Part shown: in pieces, positions 1 to 5,823 of the stretch
Numbering within the stretch: position 1 is the stretch's first letter
How the letters are laid out: every line of letters begins with the position of its first letter
Assembly (NCBI GenBank): GCA_030613835.1
Contig: JAUWLH010000106.1
Coordinates: 1 to 5,835, forward strand
Length of the DNA: 5,835 nt
Direction: 5' to 3'
Origin: Candidatus Bathyarchaeota archaeon
GTDB taxonomy: Archaea > Thermoproteota > Bathyarchaeia > TCS64
Notes under the pieces: generated by a model
Told to the model about the DNA's origin: nothing
Seen by the model: the letters and a program-made list of their open reading frames with translations, nothing else
Database searches by the model: none
Translations under genes and position numbers: made by a program

Positions 1-276
1 GCCCTAAGTGAGATGCAGAGCGAGCACGCAAAGGGCAACAAGTGGATAGGAGTCGACGGCATCAAGAACGAGGTAGCCGATCTATCAGCCCTCAACATCT
101 ACGAGCCAATGGTCGTTAAGGCCCAGGCAATCAAGTCAGCCCCAGAGGCAGCTACACTCCTGCTGAGGATCGATGATATCATCGCCGTCAGCAAGATGAG
201 TGCACCCTCAGGCCCACCAGGCGGTGGAATGGAAGGGATGCCTCCAGGAATGGGCGGAATGCCCGGGATGATGTAG
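1..276 (+). CDS. Thermosome (group II chaperonin) subunit, C-terminal fragment
   Basis: This is the 3' end of a thermosome subunit gene; the reading frame is open from base 1, so the rest lies to the left of the window. Thermosome subunits build a double-ring, ATP-driven cytosolic chaperonin that encloses and folds proteins. The visible 91 residues match the end of the equatorial domain: a GVDG segment, then EPMVVKAQAIKSA and LLLRIDDIIAV, which are near-invariant in archaeal chaperonins. The same blocks occur at the end of the next gene (EPKVVKEQAIKSG, MILRIDDVVAA), so the two proteins are paralogues. The tail after the last helix is rich in Gly, Pro and Met (ending GMGGMPGMM), a typical archaeal chaperonin C-terminus that projects into the ring cavity. 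The ATG at 13 is an internal Met, not the start. The gene is co-directional with the next subunit and only 12 bases from it, so the two are probably cotranscribed. Confidence 0.95.
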   Translation, partial: ALSEMQSEHAKGNKWIGVDGIKNEVADLSALNIYEPMVVKAQAIKSAPEAATLLLRIDDIIAVSKMSAPSGPPGGGMEGMPPGMGGMPGMM

Positions 277-280
277 GAGT
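276..280 (+). promoter_or_regulatory. Shine-Dalgarno-like site for the second thermosome gene
   Basis: GGAGT begins at the last base of the upstream stop codon, with GGAG ending nine bases before the ATG at 289. It matches the archaeal anti-Shine-Dalgarno sequence. It supports both the ATG at 289 as start and translation of the second gene from a shared mRNA. Confidence 0.6.
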
Positions 281-288
281 AACAAGAA

Positions 289-1938
289 ATGGCATACTAT
301 ACAACAGCAGGCGGACAGCAAGGCATAGTCCTCAAGGAGGACACAGATAGACAGCGCGGACGCGACGCACGCAGATCCAACATGATGGCGGCACAGATCA
401 TCGCTGAGGTCCTAAAGACCACCCTCGGCCCCAAGGGCATGGACAAGATGCTCATCGACAGCCTAGGCGACATCACCATTACGAGTGACGGAGCCACGGT
501 ACTCGACGAGATCGATGTACAGCACCCTGCGGCCAAGATGATGATCGAGGTAGCCAAGACCCAAGACAAGGAAGTCGGCGACGGGACCACCACAAGTGTT
601 CTCCTCGCAGGAGCCCTACTGGGAAAGGCATCCGAGCTCATCGATGACAACATCCACCCAAGCATCATCATAGCTGGTTACCAGGCGGCAGCCGATAAGG
701 CCCTAGAGGCCCTCGAAAAGGCTTCCATTGATGTTGACATGAAGGACCACGAGACCCTCATGAAGCTGTCAAACACCAGCATCAGGGGCAAGGCGGTCAG
801 CAACGCAAGGGACCACCTGAGCGGGGTCGTCATCGACGCAATTAAGCAGATCATTGAGCACCGCAACGGCGACGTAATCGCCGACGTTGACAACGTACAG
901 ATCGTCAAGAAGGAAGGCGCAAGCCTCAAGGAAACCGCTCTGATCAAGGGAATCATCGTCGACAAGGAGGTCGTCCACGCAGGCATGCCCAAGAAGATCA
1001 AGGGAGCCAAGATCGCGCTAATCGACACACCTCTAGAGGTCAAGAAGACGGAGTTCGACGCAGAGATCAGGATCACCAGCCCCGAGAGCATCAAGGCATT
1101 CCTAGACCAGGAATCCGATATGCTCAAGAAGAAGGTGGACCAGGTCGTCGCCACAGGCGCAAACGTCGTGTTCTGCCAGAAGGGCATCGACGATATGGCG
1201 CAGCACTACCTGGCCAAGGCTGGCGTGCTGAGCTCAAGGCGTGTCAAAAAGAGCGACATGGAGAAGCTGGCAAAGGCCACGGGCGGCAAGGTTGTCAACA
1301 ACCTGGCTGACCTCAAGGCAGATGACCTAGGGCTATGCGGCTCGGTCGAGGAGAAGAAGGTCGGAAACGACAAAATGATCTTCGTCGAGGAGTGCAAGGA
1401 CCCCCAGGCCGTAGCCATATTCATCCGCGCGGGACTTGAGAGGATGCTGGACGAGGCGGAGCGCGCACTGAACGACGCCCTCTACGTCATCTCTGACGTT
1501 GCCGAGGTACCCCAGATGGTATCAGGCGGCGGAAGCATCGAGATGGAGATGGCAAAGGCGGTACGCAAGTACGCGACATCAGTCGGCGGACGAGAGCAAC
1601 TGGCCATAGAGGCATTCGCGGAGGCACTGGAGGTTATCCCCAGGACCCTCAGCGAGAACGCTGGCCTTGACATACTGGACACCATGGTCGCCATGAAGGC
1701 GGCCCACGCCAAGAAGGGCGGCACAGCGATGGGAGTCAACGTCTTCGGCGAGGGCGTCATCGATATGCTGAAGGAAGGCGTCGTTGAGCCAAAGGTCGTC
1801 AAGGAGCAGGCCATCAAGAGCGGCATCGAGGTCGCGTCGATGATCCTCAGGATCGATGACGTGGTCGCGGCCAAGTCCGGTGGAATGGGCGGCCCAGGCG
1901 GCCCACCTGGCGGAATGCCTGACGATATGGACATGTAG
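289..1938 (+). CDS. Thermosome (group II chaperonin) subunit, complete
   Basis: This is a complete 549-residue subunit of the archaeal cytosolic chaperonin, the normal length for the family. The order is equatorial, intermediate, apical, intermediate, equatorial. Visible motifs are TLGPKGMDKML at 45-55 (nucleotide binding), GDGTTT at 97-102 with Asp98 in the phosphate site, a well-conserved apical segment with KGIDDMAQHYLAKAG and RRVKKSDMEKLAKATGG at about 298-334, ERALNDAL at 391-398 with the presumed hydrolytic Asp396, GGGSIEME at 413-420, and REQLAIEAFAEALEVIPRTL at 435-454. Two small departures from the usual pattern are Asn395 where many members have His, and VSGGGS where VPGGGA is common; neither removes a catalytic residue. 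The tail is Gly/Pro/Met-rich but ends acidic (DDMDM), unlike its neighbour. The ATG is supported by the upstream GGAGT and by the usual N-terminus (GIVLKEDTDRQRGRDA). Together with the preceding paralogue it probably forms hetero-oligomeric rings; that is inference. Group II rings close with a built-in lid and use prefoldin rather than a GroES-type cap. Confidence 0.98.
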   Translation: MAYYTTAGGQQGIVLKEDTDRQRGRDARRSNMMAAQIIAEVLKTTLGPKGMDKMLIDSLGDITITSDGATVLDEIDVQHPAAKMMIEVAKTQDKEVGDGTTTSVLLAGALLGKASELIDDNIHPSIIIAGYQAAADKALEALEKASIDVDMKDHETLMKLSNTSIRGKAVSNARDHLSGVVIDAIKQIIEHRNGDVIADVDNVQIVKKEGASLKETALIKGIIVDKEVVHAGMPKKIKGAKIALIDTPLEVKKTEFDAEIRITSPESIKAFLDQESDMLKKKVDQVVATGANVVFCQKGIDDMAQHYLAKAGVLSSRRVKKSDMEKLAKATGGKVVNNLADLKADDLGLCGSVEEKKVGNDKMIFVEECKDPQAVAIFIRAGLERMLDEAERALNDALYVISDVAEVPQMVSGGGSIEMEMAKAVRKYATSVGGREQLAIEAFAEALEVIPRTLSENAGLDILDTMVAMKAAHAKKGGTAMGVNVFGEGVIDMLKEGVVEPKVVKEQAIKSGIEVASMILRIDDVVAAKSGGMGGPGGPPGGMPDDMDM

Positions 1939-1951
1939 GTCCAACCCCAAC

Positions 1952-1973
1952 TTTTTATTTTATATTATCTTCT
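1952..1973 (+). terminator. T-rich transcription terminator after the thermosome operon
   Basis: A pyrimidine/T-rich stretch (TTTTTATTTTATATTATCTT) begins 13 bases after the stop codon. There is no hairpin before it. Archaeal RNA polymerase commonly stops at such oligo-T tracts alone, so this is the likely end of the chaperonin transcript. Confidence 0.65.
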
Positions 1974-2030
1974 TGAGAAAAAATAAATGACTCGTTTTGT
2001 TAGGTTGCAGGGGGCAGGATTAGTTGTATG

Positions 2031-2063
2031 TTTCTAGGGCTTGAAACGGTTCGATACTAGAAA
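2031..2063. other. Small imperfect hairpin
   Basis: TTTCTAG (2031-2037) and CTAGAAA (2057-2063) are perfect inverted repeats. Between them TTGAA (2041-2045) and TTCGA (2050-2054) can pair with one wobble around an ACGG loop. The result is a two-part stem with a small internal loop. It has no T-tract right after it, so it is not a classical terminator. Its function is unknown. Confidence 0.4.
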
Positions 2064-2252
2064 ATGACATAAGAAACTCATGAGCGCACGAGACCCAAAC
2101 AATACTCCAGTGGCTTAATAAAACCAAGAATCACATAAACAACACAACAAAAGGACACATACATTGCACGGCATGCAAATACAACATCCCCACTCCCTGG
2201 ACATTCTGCCCACGAAATAACTGCCCAGATAGCACCTATTGGACACCTTGAA

Positions 2253-2364
2253 GTACCTGACCCCCACCCTGAGGGGGTAGCTGGCAGGGTGGCTGGCTCC
2301 CTAACCCAGTAACTATCTACCCTATGGAGGGGTTATTCTGGGTTACTGCAAGCCTTTGAGGTAC
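2253..2364. other. GC-rich structured element with competing helices (possible ncRNA or structured 3' UTR)
   Basis: This 112-base segment stands out from its A/C-rich left flank. It could be closed by GTACCT (2253-2258) with AGGTAC (2359-2364). Inside are ACCCCC/GGGGGT (2260-2265 with 2273-2278), CCACCCTG/CAGGGTGG (2264-2271 with 2285-2292), GGGTAG/CTACCC (2275-2280 with 2317-2322), AACCCAG/CTGGGTT (2303-2309 with 2338-2344) and CAGTAAC/GTTACTG (2307-2313 with 2342-2348). Several exclude each other because they share bases. On the plus strand a weak promoter-like CGAAATAA lies at 2213-2220 and a T5 run at 2423-2427 could end a transcript. On the minus strand the element would sit in the 3' untranslated region of the creatininase-family gene. 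It does not match a tRNA, and I recognise no RNA family. Confidence 0.35.
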
Positions 2365-2422
2365 CCGTGTGTGTGAGGGATAACGTGGCGATACCAAGCA
2401 TGTCGCATAGAGTTGGTAGGTG

Positions 2423-2427
2423 TTTTT
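2423..2427 (+). terminator. Short T5 tract, weak plus-strand terminator candidate
   Basis: TTTTT lies just after the non-coding region on the plus strand, immediately before the convergent gene's stop codon. It could stop any plus-strand transcript from the structured region or read-through from the chaperonin operon. Five T's alone are weak evidence. Confidence 0.25.
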
Positions 2428-2429
2428 CG

Positions 2430-3179
2430 TCACATGGCTTTAATGAAATCCACAATGGCCTCGACCAGGTCCTCGATGTACTTCTTACCGTGTTCCCTTG
2501 AGGAATCCTTCGGGTCCCCCAGCACTCCTATTGGCGATAGCGCTGCGATGCCGTTGGCGAATATCTTCTTGGTCGCTTCCTCGTCAAAGGCCCCAACGTA
2601 GCCCTTGGCGTCTGGGATGCACTCCTTCCTTACCCCCTCGGGGTTGGCGTACATCATCATCGATACCTCCGCCTCACCTGCGTGTGCCCCGGCGTTCTCA
2701 TGTGACACACCGAGGCCGTCGCTGGTCTTCATGATTAATTCGACAAACTCAAGCAGATCCGTGTAAACGATCACCTCAATGCCTGGGCTCATCTCCCGGA
2801 GCTCGCCTGATACCTCCGCGAGTGGCCCAAAGTTGCCCCCGTGGGAGGGCAGGATTATGATCCTCTTAAACCCGTGCCTGCCGAGGCTTGAGACATAGTC
2901 CCTGAGGAGCTCGTGTAGGGTCTCCTTCCGCAGGGTAATCGTGCCTGGGAACGTCATATGGTGCTCGGAGCACCCAACCCTGATGGTGGGCGCCTTCAAT
3001 GCGTCGCCTAATCTCTTTGTCACCCCGAGTGCCAGCACATCACCTAGAACAGCGTCTGTTGAGACCGTCAAACAGGGCCCGTGCTGCTCGTTGCTACCGA
3101 CCGCAAACACGACCGTGTCATACCCGTTTTTTATCGCCTCTCCCACCTCGGGGGAGGTCATCCTCGCAATGTCTACCAT
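2430..3179 (-). CDS. Creatininase-family amidohydrolase
   Basis: This is a metal-dependent amidohydrolase of the creatininase (creatinine amidohydrolase) superfamily, 249 residues from the chosen ATG, which is normal length, and probably cytosolic. Family marks, numbered from that ATG: VGSNEQHGP at 27-35 with metal ligands Glu31, His33 and then Asp42; EHHMTFPGTITLR at 72-84; PSHGGN at 111-116 with His113; HAGEAEVS at 166-173 with the likely ligand Glu169; and the late GVLGDPKDSS at 218-227. The usual HGPHLPL reads HGPCLTV here, with Cys replacing a conserved His that is not one of the expected metal ligands. Family members include creatininase, the archaeal formamidopyrimidine deformylase ArfB of riboflavin/F420 synthesis, and the peptidase MftE, so the substrate cannot be assigned; no pathway partner adjoins it. 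A GTG at 3218 would add 13 residues. ATG at 3179 is preferred because the metal motif then falls at the usual depth and a TATA-like box lies 26 bases upstream. Confidence 0.9.
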   Translation of the reverse strand: MVDIARMTSPEVGEAIKNGYDTVVFAVGSNEQHGPCLTVSTDAVLGDVLALGVTKRLGDALKAPTIRVGCSEHHMTFPGTITLRKETLHELLRDYVSSLGRHGFKRIIILPSHGGNFGPLAEVSGELREMSPGIEVIVYTDLLEFVELIMKTSDGLGVSHENAGAHAGEAEVSMMMYANPEGVRKECIPDAKGYVGAFDEEATKKIFANGIAALSPIGVLGDPKDSSREHGKKYIEDLVEAIVDFIKAM

Positions 3180-3202
3180 GGTGAATACCTTGGATAAGAC
3201 CT

Positions 3203-3208
3203 GATAAA
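3203..3208 (-). promoter_or_regulatory. TATA-like box for the creatininase-family gene
   Basis: On the minus strand TTTATC is centred about 26 bases before the ATG at 3179. This is the spacing expected when an archaeal transcript starts at or next to the start codon (leaderless). It favours ATG 3179 over GTG 3218, because the box lies inside the longer reading frame. Confidence 0.4.
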
Positions 3209-3231
3209 CCACGCGCACCCGTTCGATAGGC

Positions 3232-3239
3232 TTTTGTAA
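3232..3239 (+). promoter_or_regulatory. Weak TATA-like box for the metalloprotease gene
   Basis: TTTTGTAA is centred about 32 bases before the TTG at 3268, which would give a leader of only a few bases. No Shine-Dalgarno sequence is seen before the TTG, which agrees with a near-leaderless mRNA. The match to an archaeal TATA consensus is poor. Confidence 0.25.
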
Positions 3240-3267
3240 CCTTCAATCAACCATTCTGTGATTCGAT

Positions 3268-5631
3268 TTGGACGAGAAATCATGCTGTGAGCCCAAAGAA
3301 ATCAAGGGCTTCACCGAGGAGATGGAGAAGCACACCGGGTACTTCACCTACTACTGGGACGAGAGGAAGGGTAAGGTCTGGCTAGAAGTCGACAAATTCA
3401 ACCAAAAGTTCCTCTACTATAGCAGTCTAAAGGCCGGGATTGGGAGCAACGATATCGGGCTAGATAAGAGCCAACTGGGTGACTCAAAGGTCCTCAAGTT
3501 CACTAGGGTAGGCCCCAAGGTGCTGCTAACCCAGGTGAATTACGGTTACAGGGCCGTCAGCGATGACCCCAAGGAAGTGGAGGCCGTTGATGACGCCTTC
3601 GCGACATCGGTGATCTGGGGGTTCGAGGTATCCGCCGAGGACGAGGATATGGTTCTCGTCGATGCAACGGAGTTCTTCATGCGGGACGCCAAGCACGTGG
3701 CCAACAGGCTCAAGGACAAGGAGCAGGGAGAGTACCAGCTTGACGAGAAACGATCGGCAATCTATCTCCCCGCCACCAAGAACTTCCCTCTGAACACAGA
3801 GGTGGAGGCTATCCTGACATTCACGGGCAAGAACCCTGGTGATTGGCTCAAGTCAGTGACACCCGACCCCGAGACAGTCACCGTCAGGGTTCACCACAGC
3901 CTCGTCCAGCTACCGGACGATGAGTACGAGCCGAGGAAGTTCGACTTGAGGAGTAGCTATTTCGCGATAAAGTACAATGACTACGCCACCCGTGTAACTG
4001 AGCCCCTTGAGAAGCGTTTTATATGCAGGCACAGGCTCAAGAAGAAGAACCCCGCCGCTAAGGTCAGCGAGCCAGTTGAGCCAATCATCTACTACGTTGA
4101 CCCAGCGGTCCCAGAGCCAATCAGGACGGCCCTCGTTGAAGGTGCGGCTTGGTGGAACTTGGCTTACGAGGCCATCGGGTACAAGGACGCTTTCAAGGTA
4201 GAAGTACTCCCCGACGACGCAGACCCCATGGACATCAGATACAACATGATCAACTGGGTGCACAGGAGCACCAGGGGCTGGAGCTACGGCATGGCCGTAA
4301 CTGACCCCCGCACAGGGGAGATAATCAAGGGAAACGTTTCCCTTGGCAGCCTCAGGATAAGGCAGGACTTTATGATCGCCATTGGCCTCATGGGCGAGTA
4401 CACCGAGGAGGGGGGCAACTCCGATGAGGCGTTCCAGATGGCGCTGGCGCGAATCAGGCAGCTCAGCGTCCACGAGGTGGGTCACACTATTGGTCTGGGT
4501 CACAACTACGCCAGCAACCTCAACGGAAGGAGCAGCGTCATGGACTATCCGGCGATGTGGGTCAAGGAGAAGGACGGCAAGTTGGACCTATCTGAGGCGT
4601 ACGATGTGGGCGTGGGCGAGTGGGACATAGTCAGCATCAACTACGGTTACCAGGACTTTCCTGAGGGAGTTGATGAGGATGCGGAGCTCGACAGGATACT
4701 CAACGATGCCTTCAGTAGGGGGCTCTACTACCAGCCTAGCAGGGACGCCGGGCCAGGGAGTCCTAGCCCATATGCCGCTTACTGGATCAACGGTGTGGAC
4801 CCTGTGGACGAGCTCTACAGGATGATGGATGTGCGCAAGATGGCCCTTGACAGCTTCGGCGAGCACAGAATAATGTACGGAACGCCGATGGCACGACTTG
4901 AGGAGCCACTTGTTACAACGTACCTTTTCCACAGGTTCCAGTTAGAGTCCGCTGCCAGCGTCATAGGGGGCTTGTACTACCACTACAAGGTGAGAGGCGA
5001 CGTACAGGAGAACCCAAGGATAGTGCCAGCCGAGAAGCAATACAGGGGAATCGAGTCCATAATTGAGACCATAAAGCCCAGCGCCCTTGAGCTGCCCCTG
5101 CCCCTCAGGGAGATCATGCCCCCTAGGCCGCAGCACTTTCCCGAGACATCTAACCTGTTCCCGGGCAAGACGGGTCTCCCCTTTGATGCACTCGCTGTGG
5201 CTGAGACCGCTGCCGGTATGAGCGTGAGCATTCTGCTTCACCCTCAAAGGGCCGCGAGGCTAGTCGAGTACCATGCCAGGGACCCCGAGGTGCCTGGGTT
5301 GGTGGAGGTCATTGAAAGGCTGTTTGATGCGACTTGGCTCAGGACATACGAGGACCCGTACCGCCAGGAGCTTCAGAGGGTCGTCAACAACTGTGTTCTC
5401 TATTACATGGTTGAGCTGGTGAAGAGCCAGGAGGTCCCTGCCGTCGTCAGGAGCGTGGCGATGTACAAGCTGCATGACCTGAACGCGAAGCTGGAGGACG
5501 TGGAGACTGAGGACCCTTTGCAGCTGGCGCAGCACTGGTACCTGGACTCAGTACTGGAGTTGCTGGAGGATAACCCGGAGGCCGTTAAACTGACGCCACC
5601 GGCCAAGCCGCCGATGGGTGCCCCCATCTAA
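3268..5631 (+). CDS. Zinc-dependent metalloprotease, DUF5117/DUF4953-type metzincin
   Basis: This is a 787-residue predicted zinc peptidase. The active site is HEVGHTIGLGH at 402-412, an HExxHxxGxxH motif with zinc ligands His402, His406 and His412 and catalytic Glu403. It is followed by SVMDYP with the Met-turn at Met425; both are metzincin hallmarks. Before it come an N-terminal segment like DUF5118 (about 13-50, with TGYFTYYW and KVWLEVD), a DUF5117-like region (about 75-260) and the family signature WWNLAYEAIGYKDAF at 295-309, then DPMDIRY and TDPRTGEIIKG to about 355. The C-terminal part (about 450-787) resembles DUF4953. Substrates are unknown. Bacterial relatives usually carry a signal peptide; this N-terminus (MDEKSCCEPKEIKG) is polar with no hydrophobic stretch, so I infer a cytosolic protein. 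An in-frame stop at 3259-3261 limits the gene to TTG 3268 or ATG 3322. TTG is preferred because the N-terminal domain begins before the ATG. It is divergent from the creatininase-family gene. Confidence 0.93.
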   Translation: MDEKSCCEPKEIKGFTEEMEKHTGYFTYYWDERKGKVWLEVDKFNQKFLYYSSLKAGIGSNDIGLDKSQLGDSKVLKFTRVGPKVLLTQVNYGYRAVSDDPKEVEAVDDAFATSVIWGFEVSAEDEDMVLVDATEFFMRDAKHVANRLKDKEQGEYQLDEKRSAIYLPATKNFPLNTEVEAILTFTGKNPGDWLKSVTPDPETVTVRVHHSLVQLPDDEYEPRKFDLRSSYFAIKYNDYATRVTEPLEKRFICRHRLKKKNPAAKVSEPVEPIIYYVDPAVPEPIRTALVEGAAWWNLAYEAIGYKDAFKVEVLPDDADPMDIRYNMINWVHRSTRGWSYGMAVTDPRTGEIIKGNVSLGSLRIRQDFMIAIGLMGEYTEEGGNSDEAFQMALARIRQLSVHEVGHTIGLGHNYASNLNGRSSVMDYPAMWVKEKDGKLDLSEAYDVGVGEWDIVSINYGYQDFPEGVDEDAELDRILNDAFSRGLYYQPSRDAGPGSPSPYAAYWINGVDPVDELYRMMDVRKMALDSFGEHRIMYGTPMARLEEPLVTTYLFHRFQLESAASVIGGLYYHYKVRGDVQENPRIVPAEKQYRGIESIIETIKPSALELPLPLREIMPPRPQHFPETSNLFPGKTGLPFDALAVAETAAGMSVSILLHPQRAARLVEYHARDPEVPGLVEVIERLFDATWLRTYEDPYRQELQRVVNNCVLYYMVELVKSQEVPAVVRSVAMYKLHDLNAKLEDVETEDPLQLAQHWYLDSVLELLEDNPEAVKLTPPAKPPMGAPI

Positions 5632-5683
5632 ACAATGACCTAAATTGGAAGCTTTGGTTGAGGCGAGGTCTACTGAGAGGCAT

Positions 5684-5689
5684 AAAAAA
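5684..5689 (-). terminator. Minus-strand T6 tract
   Basis: Six A's on the plus strand read as TTTTTT on the minus strand, preceded by a GC-rich CGGCCCCG. This is a typical archaeal stop for a minus-strand transcript and lies 27 bases past the TAA of the open frame at 5716. Read the other way, CATAAAAAAC could be a plus-strand TATA-like box, but the ATG at 5744 is too far away for a leaderless start. Confidence 0.35.
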
Positions 5690-5707
5690 CGGGGCCGCTC
5701 TACAATC

Positions 5708-5736
5708 AGGGAGTTTTAATCAGGCTCCCTTTTCTT
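5708..5736 (+). terminator. Hairpin plus T-tract downstream of the metalloprotease
   Basis: AGGGAG (5708-5713) and CTCCCT (5725-5730) form a perfect 6-bp stem with an 11-base loop, followed by TTTTCTT (5730-5736). This is the best terminator candidate for the metalloprotease transcript, about 100 bases after its stop codon. The loop holds TTTTAAT (5714-5720), which could instead be a TATA box for the plus-strand frame at 5744, so the two readings compete. Confidence 0.5.
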
Positions 5737-5823
5737 ATTACCCATGTCATGGTACACTCTTTCATGGGCTATCTTCCTGAACGCGGTGCTCTTCTCAACC
5801 ACGTCTGGCTCAATTGGATTGAA
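5716..5823 (-). CDS. Possible 3' end of a convergent gene of unknown function
   Basis: An open minus-strand frame ends in TAA at 5716 and reads FNPIEPDVVEKSTAFRKI followed by AHERVYHDMGNKKREPD. It looks coding. About 80% of its codons start with a purine, it favours AAG, GAG and AGG like the neighbouring genes, the C-terminus is charged, and a minus-strand T6 tract follows. I do not recognise a family. The difficulty is an in-frame TAG at 5824-5826. Either translation starts inside at GTG 5802 (28 residues), or the gene is broken or frameshifted, or the TAG is read through, or the signal is accidental. It overlaps, and excludes, the plus-strand frame at 5744. Confidence 0.35.
   Translation of the reverse strand, partial: FNPIEPDVVEKSTAFRKIAHERVYHDMGNKKREPD

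Larger units (their letters stand above)
1974..2429. other. Long non-coding gap between chaperonin operon and creatininase-family gene
   Basis: No convincing gene is present on either strand; the open frames here are short and carry no recognisable motif. Composition changes along it. The left part (to about 2085) is mixed and holds one small hairpin. Positions about 2085-2190 are A/C-rich with few G on the plus strand. Positions about 2253-2364 are GC-rich and self-complementary. A T5 run lies at 2423-2427. Since the flanking genes converge, the gap holds the 3' untranslated regions of both transcripts and might hold a separate small RNA. Confidence 0.6.

Noticed and set aside
678..1187. Long minus-strand open frame inside the thermosome gene
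   Set aside because: It is a mirror of the strongly biased coding strand; the chaperonin motifs on the plus strand explain the region fully.
1987..2037. A 16-codon ATG frame after an A/T-rich, TATA-like stretch
   Set aside because: It is too short, has no ribosome binding site or recognisable motif, and the A/T-rich stretch is explained by the end of the chaperonin transcript.
2041..2060. GGTTCGA-like T-loop suggesting a tRNA
   Set aside because: No acceptor stem, anticodon arm or D-loop can be drawn around it; it is part of a small hairpin.
2231..2260. ACCT repeated at 2234, 2245 and 2255, spaced 10-11 bases
   Set aside because: A four-base word in C-rich sequence is expected by chance and has no further conserved bases around it.
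1939..2429. CRISPR array or transposon ends in the long gap
   Set aside because: There are no regularly spaced direct repeats, no terminal inverted repeats with target duplications, and no transposase fragments.
2413..2601. Plus-strand open frame at the end of the creatininase-family gene
   Set aside because: It lies mostly antisense to a gene with clear family motifs and has no recognisable domain.
3180..3218. GTG start at 3218 for the creatininase-family gene
   Set aside because: It would put a TATA-like box inside the coding sequence and add 13 residues not typical before the family's first strand; it is not excluded.
3910..4503. 197-codon minus-strand open frame inside the metalloprotease gene
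   Set aside because: It is antisense to the DUF5117 and active-site regions and shows no motif of its own.
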